Assembly (NCBI GenBank): GCA_905199445.1
Contig: CAJKGK010000002.1
Span: 62,001 to 126,000, forward strand
Direction of reading: 5' to 3'
DNA from: an uncultured Lachnospiraceae bacterium
GTDB lineage: Bacteria; Bacillota; Clostridia; Lachnospirales; Lachnospiraceae
Length of the DNA stretch: 64,000 bases
Part shown: one piece after another, positions 7,056 to 15,234 of the stretch
Layout: the number at the start of each line of letters is the position of its first letter
Numbering within the stretch: the stretch's first letter is position 1
Program-made: the position numbers and the translations under genes
Notes under the pieces: generated by a model
Seen by the model: only the letters and a program-made list of their open reading frames with translations
Told to the model about the DNA's origin: nothing
Database searches by the model: none

Positions 7056-9332
7056 ATGGCCAGAAAGAAAAAACGTGATTTTTGGGATGACGTTGGTGAA
7101 GATGTGGTTGTGCAGGAAAAGCCGCAGAATCAGACAAAGGATCCTGAAAATCAAAGTGAATATACAGAGTATGACATTGAGGACGAGGGATTTAAGCTGA
7201 CTAAATGTATGCCTGTAAAAATTGCCGCCAGAATTATTTTATGTATTGCGGCAGTAGTGATCGGCCTGTCCGGCTATATCTGCTACAAATATGTGGAAGA
7301 CCGCTATATAGATGGTGCGTACAGCACAAGCTATTTTGACAGTAATGGATTTTCCAGAGAATATAACGAATGTGTCAATCATTTGATCAAGGCGCTTAAG
7401 GCGATTGAGGATGAGGGCGATGTAACGCCGGAGCGGGCTGCAGAGCTGGCAGCGGCGATTATGGGAGATACCGGAAACTTTTCCTATTTTGTCCTGGATG
7501 AAAATCAGGAACGGGTTGTTGTCAGTGGCGATGATGCCAAGGAGCGGATTGAATCCAGCAATCATTATGTTGAGATTAATACATTGGATAATCAGTTTGA
7601 TGTGATTCCCGGTGTCCCTACAAAAGAGCTGAACAAGGCCGGATGGAAGAGTGCCCTGGAAGAACTGAATAATGCCTATGATATTTATACAGCCGTGGAT
7701 AATAATCTGACCCAGGAGGATAATTTTTATAATTCCTATCTGGAATATCAGAAGCTGACAGATTATTTTGCCAAAGCAAAGATTTTTGGAATTGCCGCAA
7801 TCGTTGTGTTTATTGTCATGCTTATTTATTGCATTATGGCAACAGGTATGGAAAAAGGCAACAGCGGTGTTCGGCTTGGATGGTTTGACCGGTTTTATAC
7901 AGAACCGTCCGCTATTTTGATTGTAGCTGTGATCGGGGCGCTGGCTTATGGGATGTTTTATCTGATGGGCCATGATGTGAAGTTTGGCGGATATCTCAAG
8001 ATTGCGGATGCATTTTTGATTTATGTCTTTTTGATTCGCGGTTACTTTAGTCTTGTACGCCGGATCAAGGGCGGAACGTTTATTACAAATTCTCTGATTT
8101 ATAAGGTTTGTCATGTGATTAATAAAGGGCTTGATAAACTGCCGAGACCATTAAAAGTGATCATTATTGTTCTGATCCTTGTAGCGATTAACGGTGGTCT
8201 TGTTTATGCGCTGCTTTATCAGAGAGAAATTACGGTTGGCAATATTCCGCTGATCTTTATTGTGGCACCAGTTGTGTTTATTATTGAGCTGATTGCCTTT
8301 ATAGGCTGTATTTTCGGAATCGGAGATACAGAGTATGAGCAGGCCTATGAGGACGAAGGGGACGATCAGGACACAACCCTTGCAAATTCGTCTTCCGGAG
8401 ATGATATGCCGCCGGTGCGGGATACGCTTTCTGATGCTGAGAGCTGGGATGAGATGGATTTTTCCAAAGCGATTGACGCGGTCAGTGATGGCAGCTTTGA
8501 GGATCACAGCGGTGTATCTAAAGGGGCGACTCAGGTCAATCTGCATACGACAACTTCCGATAAGACAATGGTGCTTTCCAATGAGGAACGCAACCAGGTG
8601 CTGGATGCGCTTGGTATGGGAGCGTCCCAGGAAACTCAGATGCTTAATACAGAGGAGATCAAAAGGGCGGCTTCAAAGGTCCAGACCAAATCTAATGCAT
8701 CTGCAGGTGCGGAAACAGTGCCATTGACGCAAATTACACAAGAGGTACAAAAAGCGGTTGTCAAAGGTCCGGAGCCGGTAAAGGTAGAAAAGATCGAAAG
8801 AGTCTCAGCTGCTGAAAAGAACAAAGATGTCTCAGTTTTGCCGGAGATGAAAAAGGAAGATCCAGGCAAGGCGGTTTCCGGTGAGGCACAGACCGCAGAC
8901 TTAATCGAAGATTATGGTCTTGTGGATTTCATTCAGCTTAATAAAGATGTGCGTAAGCTGTTTCGGGCCAAACTTAAAGCCCGTTCCATCGGTGTGACAT
9001 TAAGGGCACCGGAAAAGCCGATTTTGCTGGATATTGACAAATCCAATGCTGTTAAAGTTCTTTCCATTTTGTTTGATAATGTTGAAAAGTATGCAGCGGA
9101 AGGTTCCAGAGTGTATATTGAGATGTATGCACAAAACGGCAAGATGATCTATCTTATGAAGAATACCATCCGTGAGGATTTGCTTGAGCAGACAACCAAT
9201 GCCATGGGCCGTGGTCTTATGGAGGTTCGCAGAATTATCCAGTCCGAAAAAGGTAAGCTGATCAACAGTGTTGAAGGCGACATTTATAAGGTGGGAATTT
9301 TGCTGGATGTTGCAGATCCGAAAAAACTTTAA
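7056..9332 (+). CDS. Multi-pass membrane protein with degenerate GHKL-type ATPase tail
   Basis: A 758-residue protein of unknown function. Residues 1-50 are charged and cytosolic; a membrane segment at about 58-77 is followed by an outside domain to about 240; then come five more segments (about 243-263, 287-307, 314-330, 364-388, 395-420), an acidic, low-complexity linker to about 620, and a C-terminal domain. That last domain resembles a histidine-kinase ATPase: SILFDNVEKYA looks like an N box, GRGLMEVRRII like a G2 box. But the DxG motif is replaced by MKNTI and no phosphoacceptor-His helix is visible. It may be a non-catalytic sensor. It stands alone, closed by a strong terminator. Confidence 0.7.
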   Translation: MARKKKRDFWDDVGEDVVVQEKPQNQTKDPENQSEYTEYDIEDEGFKLTKCMPVKIAARIILCIAAVVIGLSGYICYKYVEDRYIDGAYSTSYFDSNGFSREYNECVNHLIKALKAIEDEGDVTPERAAELAAAIMGDTGNFSYFVLDENQERVVVSGDDAKERIESSNHYVEINTLDNQFDVIPGVPTKELNKAGWKSALEELNNAYDIYTAVDNNLTQEDNFYNSYLEYQKLTDYFAKAKIFGIAAIVVFIVMLIYCIMATGMEKGNSGVRLGWFDRFYTEPSAILIVAVIGALAYGMFYLMGHDVKFGGYLKIADAFLIYVFLIRGYFSLVRRIKGGTFITNSLIYKVCHVINKGLDKLPRPLKVIIIVLILVAINGGLVYALLYQREITVGNIPLIFIVAPVVFIIELIAFIGCIFGIGDTEYEQAYEDEGDDQDTTLANSSSGDDMPPVRDTLSDAESWDEMDFSKAIDAVSDGSFEDHSGVSKGATQVNLHTTTSDKTMVLSNEERNQVLDALGMGASQETQMLNTEEIKRAASKVQTKSNASAGAETVPLTQITQEVQKAVVKGPEPVKVEKIERVSAAEKNKDVSVLPEMKKEDPGKAVSGEAQTADLIEDYGLVDFIQLNKDVRKLFRAKLKARSIGVTLRAPEKPILLDIDKSNAVKVLSILFDNVEKYAAEGSRVYIEMYAQNGKMIYLMKNTIREDLLEQTTNAMGRGLMEVRRIIQSEKGKLINSVEGDIYKVGILLDVADPKKL

Positions 9333-9335
9333 GTA

Positions 9336-9384
9336 AAACCGTCATACCGGATGGCCGTTTTGGCTGCCGGTATGACGGTTTTTG
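9336..9384 (+). terminator. Rho-independent terminator
   Basis: A perfect 15-bp stem (AAACCGTCATACCGG at 9336-9350 with CCGGTATGACGGTTT at 9367-9381) and T run, 3 bp after the stop of the membrane protein gene. Confidence 0.93.
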
Positions 9385-9665
9385 TTATGCTGCGGCCGTT
9401 GTTTATTTTCCGTTTGTGGTTATGATTGATCGACAGCTGCTGGCATTTTGGGATAAAAAATATTTCTTTCCACAGGCAGCCGAAGATTTTTTTAACGGCT
9501 GAAGTCGGATTCGCTCATTTTTAGAGGAAATTTTATAAGGTCTCAAATTTGAAATTCATAGGGATTTTGCTATAATAAACTAAGAAAGCCCCGGACAGGC
9601 GACTGTACAGATGGGCAGGCTCACATCAGATAAAAAATAAGAAGGAAATATATGGAGGTATTTCG
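9385..9665. other. Intergenic stretch before the MerR-type gene
   Basis: After the terminator, about 160 nt show nothing I recognise; the promoter at 9549-9576 and about 85 nt of untranslated leader follow. No small gene or structured RNA is evident. Confidence 0.6.
9549..9576 (+). promoter_or_regulatory. Promoter of the MerR-type regulator
   Basis: TTGAAA at 9549-9554, 16-nt spacer, TATAAT at 9571-9576, with an extended -10 TG one base upstream. Confidence 0.75.
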
Positions 9666-10520
9666 ATGAGTGAGACAAGATATATTATATCTGATGCGGC
9701 AAAAATGATCGACGTAGAGCCTCATGTTCTGCGCTACTGGGAAGAGGAATTGGGAATGGAGATACCCAGAAATGAAATGGGCCATCGTTATTATACAGAC
9801 CGGGAGGTCCGGCTTTTTACCCAGGTTCGGGATTTAAAAGAAAAAGGTTTTCAGCTTAAGGCCATTAAGATGATTCTGTCGACCCTGTCGGAGGATATGA
9901 AAGATAATAATATTATTTCTCTGGATGCAGTCCGTAAAAATATGAATGACAACGACACAGATTTAGCGGTTCATACAAAGGCTGATGGTGCCATGGAGAT
10001 GGGCTGTGCCAAGACTCAGGAAGATAAACACGGCAAGGCTCAGGAAGGTACACGCGGCGAGGATATGGCTGGTGAATCTTTGGCCTATTCAGGTTCATAT
10101 AAAGCTTGTGACGATGAGGAGAGTTTACATAAAAAAACTTTGGCGGTGCGTACAGATATGAATGCAGACCTTTACAGCAGATCTTCAGGCACACTGTCGG
10201 AAACAGATCAGGAAATGGTTCAGGCGATTTCGGCTCAGGAGAAGATGAAACATTTTAAATACATTATGGACGGTATTATGATGCAGGCCTTAAAAAAGAA
10301 TAATCAGATTCTTCAGGAAGAATTTGCCGGAAAAGTAATTAAGGAAATGGACTATCTTTTCAGAATGCAGGATGAACGGGCAGAAGAACGGTTCAGAAAC
10401 CTGGATGAAATGATACGGAGCAAACAAAAAGGCCGTCGGCAGGCAGCGGCAGCCAAGGGGCCGGATTTTGGAAAAAACAGGTCGAAAAAGAAGCTTTTTG
10501 GAAAAAGGGATCTGTATTAA
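9666..10520 (+). CDS. MerR-type HTH protein with coiled-coil tail
   Basis: A 284-residue DNA-binding protein. Residues 4-75 form a MerR winged helix (ISDAAKMIDVEPHVLRYWEEE, then HRYYTDREVRLFTQVRDLKEKG). The middle (about 85-180) is low-complexity and polar and contains a short tandem repeat. The end (about 185-284) is helical and rich in Lys, Glu and Gln (for example NNQILQEEFAGKVIKEMDYLF), so probably a coiled coil, and finishes very basic. No metal or ligand cysteines are seen. The combination of MerR head with coiled coil also occurs in the chromosome-anchoring protein RacA; whether this is a regulator or a structural protein is open. Confidence 0.75.
   Translation: MSETRYIISDAAKMIDVEPHVLRYWEEELGMEIPRNEMGHRYYTDREVRLFTQVRDLKEKGFQLKAIKMILSTLSEDMKDNNIISLDAVRKNMNDNDTDLAVHTKADGAMEMGCAKTQEDKHGKAQEGTRGEDMAGESLAYSGSYKACDDEESLHKKTLAVRTDMNADLYSRSSGTLSETDQEMVQAISAQEKMKHFKYIMDGIMMQALKKNNQILQEEFAGKVIKEMDYLFRMQDERAEERFRNLDEMIRSKQKGRRQAAAAKGPDFGKNRSKKKLFGKRDLY
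10008..10055 (+). repeat. Two imperfect 24-bp tandem repeats inside the MerR-type gene
   Basis: Units at 10008-10031 and 10032-10055 share the core AAG(A/G)CTCAGGAAG and keep frame, giving AKTQEDKH and GKAQEGTR in the low-complexity linker. Confidence 0.7.
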
Positions 10521-10534
10521 ATAAAAGAGATAAA

Positions 10535-10577
10535 ATCAAAGGCAGACTGATCAAATCATGACCGGCCTGCCTTTGAT
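10535..10577. terminator. Hairpin between convergent MerR-type and ferredoxin genes
   Basis: ATCAAAGGCAG at 10535-10545 pairs exactly with CTGCCTTTGAT at 10567-10577. There is no long T run on the plus side, while A-rich sequence upstream could serve as a T run for the minus strand; likely a shared terminator. Confidence 0.6.
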
Positions 10578-10585
10578 GGTGCGGA

Positions 10586-10756
10586 TTATTCCTGAGAAAT
10601 AGCTCCTGTAGGACAAGCAGCTGCGCAGGAACCGCAGTCTAAGCATTCATCTGCATTGATTTCGAATTTGCCATCACCTTCGCTGATAGCGCCAACTGGG
10701 CATTCGCCTTCGCAGGAACCGCAGCAAATACAATCGTTAGAAATTACATATGCCAT
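10586..10756 (-). CDS. Two-[4Fe-4S] ferredoxin
   Basis: A 56-residue clostridial-type ferredoxin, an electron carrier of low potential. The protein begins MAYVISNDCICCGSCEGECP and has two complete CxxCxxCxxxCP-type clusters (Cys9/12/15/19 and Cys38/41/44/48), each ending in CPxGAI. Length and spacing are standard. GGAGG lies 9 nt before the ATG. It stands alone on the minus strand. Confidence 0.97.
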   Translation of the reverse strand: MAYVISNDCICCGSCEGECPVGAISEGDGKFEINADECLDCGSCAAACPTGAISQE

Positions 10757-10954
10757 AATTATTACCTCCTTGAAAGTTTAAACTTTGAATATGTATTCAT
10801 TAAGTACAAGCCTATTTTAATACAAAAAATAAGTGAATACAAGCAGAATTTAGGCAAAATTTGTTCAAAAAGAGATACAAAATTCTGGATTTGCCGGTGC
10901 GTCATGTATAAATTGAGTGAATGATACAGGGCGAATATGCGGCACAAAATATAA

Positions 10955-10983
10955 TTGCCAAACCCAGGCTTGTGTATTATAAT
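10955..10983 (+). promoter_or_regulatory. Promoter of the DUF1858 gene
   Basis: TTGCCA at 10955-10960, 17-nt spacer, TATAAT at 10978-10983, about 50 nt before the start codon. Confidence 0.8.
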
Positions 10984-11032
10984 AACAGATAGTTGGCGAC
11001 AACTTATCATACTGTGTGAAGGAGGAAAAGAT

Positions 11033-11233
11033 ATGGCACAGGTTAATAAAGACACTATGATCGGTGAACTTCTCAGCATTGATGCCGGCGTGGCTCCGAT
11101 TTTACTTTCTATCGGTATGCACTGCCTTGGCTGTCCGTCTTCTCAGATGGAAACCATCGAAGAAGCAGCTTTGGTTCACGGTATTGATGCGGACGAATTA
11201 GTTAATAAAATTAATGAATTTCTTGCAAAATAA
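11033..11233 (+). CDS. DUF1858 small redox-disulfide protein
   Basis: A 66-residue protein of the DUF1858 / hybrid-cluster-protein-associated redox disulfide family. The core reads TMIGELLSIDAGVAPILLSIG followed by MHCLGCPSSQMETIEEAA; the CLGC pair is the family hallmark. Function is not settled; members often accompany anaerobic redox enzymes. The ATG at 11033 follows GGAGG by 8 nt. It has its own promoter and terminator, so it is a one-gene unit next to the ferredoxin, which suggests but does not prove a shared redox role. Confidence 0.88.
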   Translation: MAQVNKDTMIGELLSIDAGVAPILLSIGMHCLGCPSSQMETIEEAALVHGIDADELVNKINEFLAK

Positions 11234-11243
11234 TATGTGAGTC

Positions 11244-11321
11244 AAAAAGAGCCGTCTCACCGGGATCGATCCTTCTTCTGTCAGACAGGGAAAGGATCGG
11301 ATATCGGTGGGACGGCTTTTT
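11244..11321. terminator. Bidirectional terminator
   Basis: AAAAAGAGCCGTCTCACCG pairs with CGGTGGGACGGCTTTTT across a loop with its own inner GATCGATCC/GGATCGGAT pairing; A and T runs flank both sides, serving the DUF1858 gene and the convergent mecA. Confidence 0.85.
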
Positions 11322-11339
11322 GCTGCCATGGATTCCAGG

Positions 11340-12401
11340 TTAAATATTGGCAAGGACAGAAATGGCTTTTTCTCGAATAATGACATCAAAATGTTCATCA
11401 AAATATGCCAGTGTTGCGTAGGAAGCCTTTTCACGATGGCCATATTCGGAAACAAAGTTGAGAACCCTTGTAAAATCCTCGGCTGTTCCTGAATTTTTCA
11501 GGGCCAGATAATAGGTTGAAGTGCGGCTGTCCTTATAGAGGGTGCTGGAACCTTTAAAATAACTGTCAATGACACCAGCCAGGGTCATGACCTCGTCAAG
11601 AGAACTAAAAGCGTATATTCTTGGAATAACAGCCCTTACAGTTGAGGAAGCAGTGGCCTTTTTGGATTTTTTGACATCCGAAATCGATGGATCCGGAGCC
11701 GGGCCATCATCTGCACCCGTATGATCCAGATGCGGATCACTGATCGTCTGGGCTTCATCTGAAGGATCCGTGCCGGAACCATCAAGATCTGGACTGTCAG
11801 TGTCAGAAGGATGGGAATCCGAACGATCGGTATCTTCAGGGTCTGTTGAAATACTTTCAAGTGCTGCTTTTTGCAGTGCTTCTTTGGCCCGGCGGGATAT
11901 GGGGACAATATGACCGGTCATCTCGGTGGAACTGTCCATAAGGCCTTCCGTAAGCTTTTTGATCAGATCCATAATATCATCGGGCAGTGCACTGTCTGTG
12001 CTTTTCGCCTTTGGAACGCTGTCTCGGAAATCTTCGTCAAGGATCAGATTCAGATCATCGTCCTCGTCGTCTTCCTCATCCTCATCATCGTCCTCGTCCA
12101 GACTGTCGTCCTCGAATGTGGAAAACTTGGCAAATCGGGTATCCAGCTCTTCCGGGTCTTCGACTTTTGTGACGATAAGAATAATACAGTCACCGGAAAC
12201 AGGAATGGCCTCGATAATTAAAGGAATATCATCGGCTTCAAAGCCAAACTCATCAAAGGCCTGATTCATCATATCCCGGAAAAGCCCTTTGGCCTTTTCG
12301 CTTCCGTAGGCCAGTTCACTGATTTTCAGTTCTCTATCAATTAAATCATGCTTATTTAATGTACAGCGGATCTGGTTGTCATTGAGTTTTTCAATTTTCA
12401 T
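11340..12401 (-). CDS. mecA: MecA-family adaptor protein
   Basis: An adaptor that in relatives delivers substrates to the ClpC/ClpP protease. The N-terminal target-binding domain (KIEKLNDNQIRCTLNKHDL, then DFxxR-like SEKAKGLFRDMMNQA and PLIIEAIPVSGDCIILIVTKV) and the C-terminal Clp-binding domain (RIYAFSSLDEVMTLA to the end) are clear. It is 353 residues against about 220 in Bacillus; the extra length is a linker, residues about 93-250, made almost wholly of Asp, Glu, Ser and Pro. A clpC gene is not in the window; ClpB at 52217 is not its usual partner. Ribosome site AAGGAG precedes the ATG. Confidence 0.92.
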   Translation of the reverse strand: MKIEKLNDNQIRCTLNKHDLIDRELKISELAYGSEKAKGLFRDMMNQAFDEFGFEADDIPLIIEAIPVSGDCIILIVTKVEDPEELDTRFAKFSTFEDDSLDEDDDEDEEDDEDDDLNLILDEDFRDSVPKAKSTDSALPDDIMDLIKKLTEGLMDSSTEMTGHIVPISRRAKEALQKAALESISTDPEDTDRSDSHPSDTDSPDLDGSGTDPSDEAQTISDPHLDHTGADDGPAPDPSISDVKKSKKATASSTVRAVIPRIYAFSSLDEVMTLAGVIDSYFKGSSTLYKDSRTSTYYLALKNSGTAEDFTRVLNFVSEYGHREKASYATLAYFDEHFDVIIREKAISVLANI

Positions 12402-12450
12402 GAAATCACTCCTTTTCTAATGTCACCCTTTGTCATGAGGTTATAGATAT

Positions 12451-12479
12451 AGTATATACATTATCAGCAAAACTGTAAA
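12451..12479 (-). promoter_or_regulatory. Promoter of mecA
   Basis: On the minus strand: TTTACA (12479-12474), 17-nt spacer, TATACT (12456-12451), about 50 nt before the mecA start. Confidence 0.7.
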
Positions 12480-12594
12480 GAATATTTGTTTATATAAATT
12501 AAAGAAATGCAGATACTATCTGTATTATATGTGATTTGGCATGGTTTTAGTATGTGAAATTTTGAGAATTAAGACTGCCGTAAGATTTTAACAT

Positions 12595-12623
12595 TTGCCT
12601 TAAAGTCAGTGATGGTGTATAAT
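12595..12623 (+). promoter_or_regulatory. Promoter of the GH18 gene
   Basis: TTGCCT at 12595-12600, 17-nt spacer, TATAAT at 12618-12623, 72 nt before the start codon. Confidence 0.8.
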
Positions 12624-12695
12624 TCACAATGAATACTTGTAGCAGTATATTCCGGAAAAGCCGGAAGCAAATAACGAAAGAAAGACAGGTGGATT

Positions 12696-14462
12696 ATGAG
12701 GAGCAGACGAATTCCGGTACTGATTGTCCTTGTCCTTATTATGATTGTCGGAGGTTTTACGGCGTTTGGTTTATTAAAAAACTACAGGGCTGGAACCACG
12801 GAAATGCTGGATTATGAAGCAACGATGGGACTCTCACAGGGGCAGTATGCAGTACTCGTCAATAATGAGATGCAGGATTATAAAGCGGAAGAAATCAACG
12901 GAATGATTTATGTGGATATCGCAGAGGTTGTTGATGATATCAATCCGGGATTTTACTGGGACAGCAATGAACAGATTCTGATTTATACAAAAGCAACGGA
13001 AAGTATTAAGGCTAAGCCGGGCGAATCGGTTTACCATACAGCTTCAGGGGATGTGTCCCTGGATTATGAGCCTGTGAAGATTCTGGGTGAAGGGGAAGAA
13101 GCGCGGACCTATGTTTCTTCCGAATACATTAAGTTATTTACCCAATGTGAGTTTCAGGCGTTTACGGCGCCAAACCGTCTTGTGGTAACGACTCAGTGGG
13201 GAGACCGGCAGGTCGCTGAGGTGACAAAGGATACGGTTGTGCGTTACAGAGGCGGTCCCAAAAGTGAGATCCTTAGAAATATTACAGCCGGAGAAAAGGT
13301 AACGATCATTCAGTCTGAAGATGACTGGAGCTGGACCAATATTATGACCGATGATGGTTATAATGGCTGGATTGAAAAAAAATATCTGGGAACGTCTCAG
13401 AGTGTGACAACCCAGGCTCCGGCTTTTGAGGAGGAAGTATTTACTTATATTAAAAAGGATTTCCGTATTTGTATGGGCTTTCACCAGGTAACCAATACAG
13501 AGGCTTCATCTGTAGAAGGACTTAAGGCTGCGCTGAATAATACTCAGGGCATTAATGTGATTGCACCCACATGGCTGTCCTTTGCGGATACGGAGGGCAA
13601 TGTGAATTTTATAGGAAATACGGATTATGTCAGCTATGCCCATGAGAACGGTATGGAGGTTTGGGCGGTTTTTGCCAACCGGATTACGGAAAATGGCGAC
13701 TTCAACGGAAATACAACAGATAAGATTCTGGCCTACACATCCAAGCGGGAAAATATGGTCAATCAGGTGATCAACTATGCCCTGGAATATGGACTGGACG
13801 GTATTAATCTGGACTTTGAGGCAATTCTGGAGGAGGGCTCAGACAATTATATTCAGTTTGTACGGGAATTATCGGTTGCCTGCAGAAATAACAATATATG
13901 TCTGTCCATTGATAACTATGTGCCTATTTATTCCAAGTTCTATAATCGTACGGAACAGGCCAAATTTGCAGATTACCTTGTGATTATGGGATATGATGAA
14001 AACGGTTCCTGGTCACAGCAGGCCGGCCCTGGTGCGTCCCTGCCGTATGTACGTGAGGGCATTGAACAGACGCTGGAAATGATCGGCGGAGATGCATCCA
14101 AGGTGATTAACGGCATTCCGTTCTATACCCTTGTATGGCAGGAGGATCCCAGCGGTAATCTGGTTGCTCCAGGAAAGGGGAATCCCCTTTATGCAACAAT
14201 GGATGAAGTGGATGAGTATATGAATCGTTATCCGGATACAACGACAAGTACATGGAACTCCGAGCTTGGCTGCACGGTGGCTTCCTATGTGTCAGAGAAA
14301 AACGGAAATACATTCAGGCTGTGGATTGAAGATGAAAATTCCATTGCCGAGAAGATGAAGCTGATTCAAGAGTATAACCTGGCCGGTGCGGCTTTCTGGA
14401 AGCTTCAGCAGGAAGATGCCCAGGCTGTTTGGCCGGTGATCAGCCAGTATATGAATTATTAA
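12696..14462 (+). CDS. Membrane-anchored GH18 hydrolase with SH3 domain
   Basis: A 588-residue cell-surface protein. An N-terminal hydrophobic helix (residues 6-27) acts as signal anchor; a stalk domain of copper-amine-oxidase-N type follows (about 40-105), then a bacterial SH3 domain (about 180-235, with GYNGWIEKKYLG), then a GH18 barrel (about 250-585). The catalytic motif is DGINLDFE at 368-375 with Glu375 as acid, the variant used by spore-cortex lytic YaaH/SleL-type enzymes rather than classical chitinases (second Asp replaced by Asn). It likely cuts cell-wall or cortex glycan. It has its own promoter and terminator. queH and cwlD follow. Confidence 0.85.
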   Translation: MRSRRIPVLIVLVLIMIVGGFTAFGLLKNYRAGTTEMLDYEATMGLSQGQYAVLVNNEMQDYKAEEINGMIYVDIAEVVDDINPGFYWDSNEQILIYTKATESIKAKPGESVYHTASGDVSLDYEPVKILGEGEEARTYVSSEYIKLFTQCEFQAFTAPNRLVVTTQWGDRQVAEVTKDTVVRYRGGPKSEILRNITAGEKVTIIQSEDDWSWTNIMTDDGYNGWIEKKYLGTSQSVTTQAPAFEEEVFTYIKKDFRICMGFHQVTNTEASSVEGLKAALNNTQGINVIAPTWLSFADTEGNVNFIGNTDYVSYAHENGMEVWAVFANRITENGDFNGNTTDKILAYTSKRENMVNQVINYALEYGLDGINLDFEAILEEGSDNYIQFVRELSVACRNNNICLSIDNYVPIYSKFYNRTEQAKFADYLVIMGYDENGSWSQQAGPGASLPYVREGIEQTLEMIGGDASKVINGIPFYTLVWQEDPSGNLVAPGKGNPLYATMDEVDEYMNRYPDTTTSTWNSELGCTVASYVSEKNGNTFRLWIEDENSIAEKMKLIQEYNLAGAAFWKLQQEDAQAVWPVISQYMNY

Positions 14463-14469
14463 AAACAGA

Positions 14470-14517
14470 CAGCCATATCGGATGTATTCTTTGTATATCC
14501 GATGTGGCTGATTTTTT
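14470..14517 (+). terminator. Terminator or attenuator between the GH18 gene and queH
   Basis: CAGCCATATCGGAT at 14470-14483 pairs with ATCCGATGTGGCTG at 14497-14510, followed by TTTTTT. It lies just 18 nt before the queH start, so queH must be read by read-through or from an unseen promoter. Confidence 0.85.
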
Positions 14518-14534
14518 ACAGAGGAAGGAAAAAT

Positions 14535-15191
14535 ATGTCAAATATAATTAATTATCAGAAATGCCTGGATCAGGTGATTGACTGCTGCCAAAAGGAAGGC
14601 CGGGTGCCTACGCTGCTGCTGCACAGCTGCTGTGCCCCGTGCAGCAGCTATACCCTGGAATATTTATCCAGATATTTTAAGATTACAGTATTTTATTATA
14701 ATCCCAATATTTATCCGCCTGAGGAATACCATAAAAGAGTGGAGGAACAGCAGAGCCTGATTTTGCGGCTTCCGGTGACATATCCAGTTCGTTTTGTGGA
14801 AGGAACCTATGATCCGCAGGCGTTTTACGAAATTGCGAAGGGACTGGAAAATGTCCCGGAAGGCGGAGAACGATGTTTTAAATGTTATGAACTTCGTCTT
14901 CGGGAGGCTGCCCGTCAGGCCGTTCTGGGCAGCTATGATTATTTTACGACAACGCTTACGATCAGCCCTATGAAAAATGCGCAAAAGCTCAATGAAATCG
15001 GAGAACGCCTGGCGAAGGAATACGGTGTATGCCATCTGCCTTCGGATTTTAAAAAGCGGGGAGGTTACCAGCGTTCCATAGAGCTTTCCAGGATTTATGG
15101 ACTCTACCGTCAGGACTACTGCGGCTGTGTATTCAGCCAGCAGGAGCGCAGACGTCAGGAGGAAGAACGGTTAAAGGCGGAGCATATATAA
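14535..15191 (+). CDS. queH: Epoxyqueuosine reductase QueH
   Basis: A 218-residue iron-sulfur protein (DUF208) that performs the last step of tRNA queuosine synthesis, reducing epoxyqueuosine to queuosine. Seen: LLHSCCAPCSSYTLEYL with adjacent Cys32-Cys33 and Cys36, YNPNIYPPEEY, ERCFKCYELRL, the TTTLTISPMKN segment and a late DYCGCVFS; these cysteine pairs are the family signature. The ATG at 14535 has GAGGAAGG in front; an in-frame start 33 nt upstream would lie inside the terminator hairpin. No other queuosine gene is in the window. cwlD follows after 43 bp. Confidence 0.92.
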   Translation: MSNIINYQKCLDQVIDCCQKEGRVPTLLLHSCCAPCSSYTLEYLSRYFKITVFYYNPNIYPPEEYHKRVEEQQSLILRLPVTYPVRFVEGTYDPQAFYEIAKGLENVPEGGERCFKCYELRLREAARQAVLGSYDYFTTTLTISPMKNAQKLNEIGERLAKEYGVCHLPSDFKKRGGYQRSIELSRIYGLYRQDYCGCVFSQQERRRQEEERLKAEHI

Positions 15192-15234
15192 GAAGAAGCG
15201 GCATCTGTCATAAGCTGGCACCAAGGCGCATATA

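Noticed and set aside
7239..8114. Open frame on - (291 codons) opposite the membrane protein gene
   Set aside because: Antisense shadow of the coding frame; composition is that of a complement of membrane helices.
11871..12264. Frames on + with long Ser or Val/Ile runs opposite mecA
   Set aside because: They are the complement of the Asp/Glu-rich MecA linker.
14463..14534. preQ1 riboswitch before queH
   Set aside because: The gap is filled by a simple terminator hairpin; no preQ1 aptamer core is seen.
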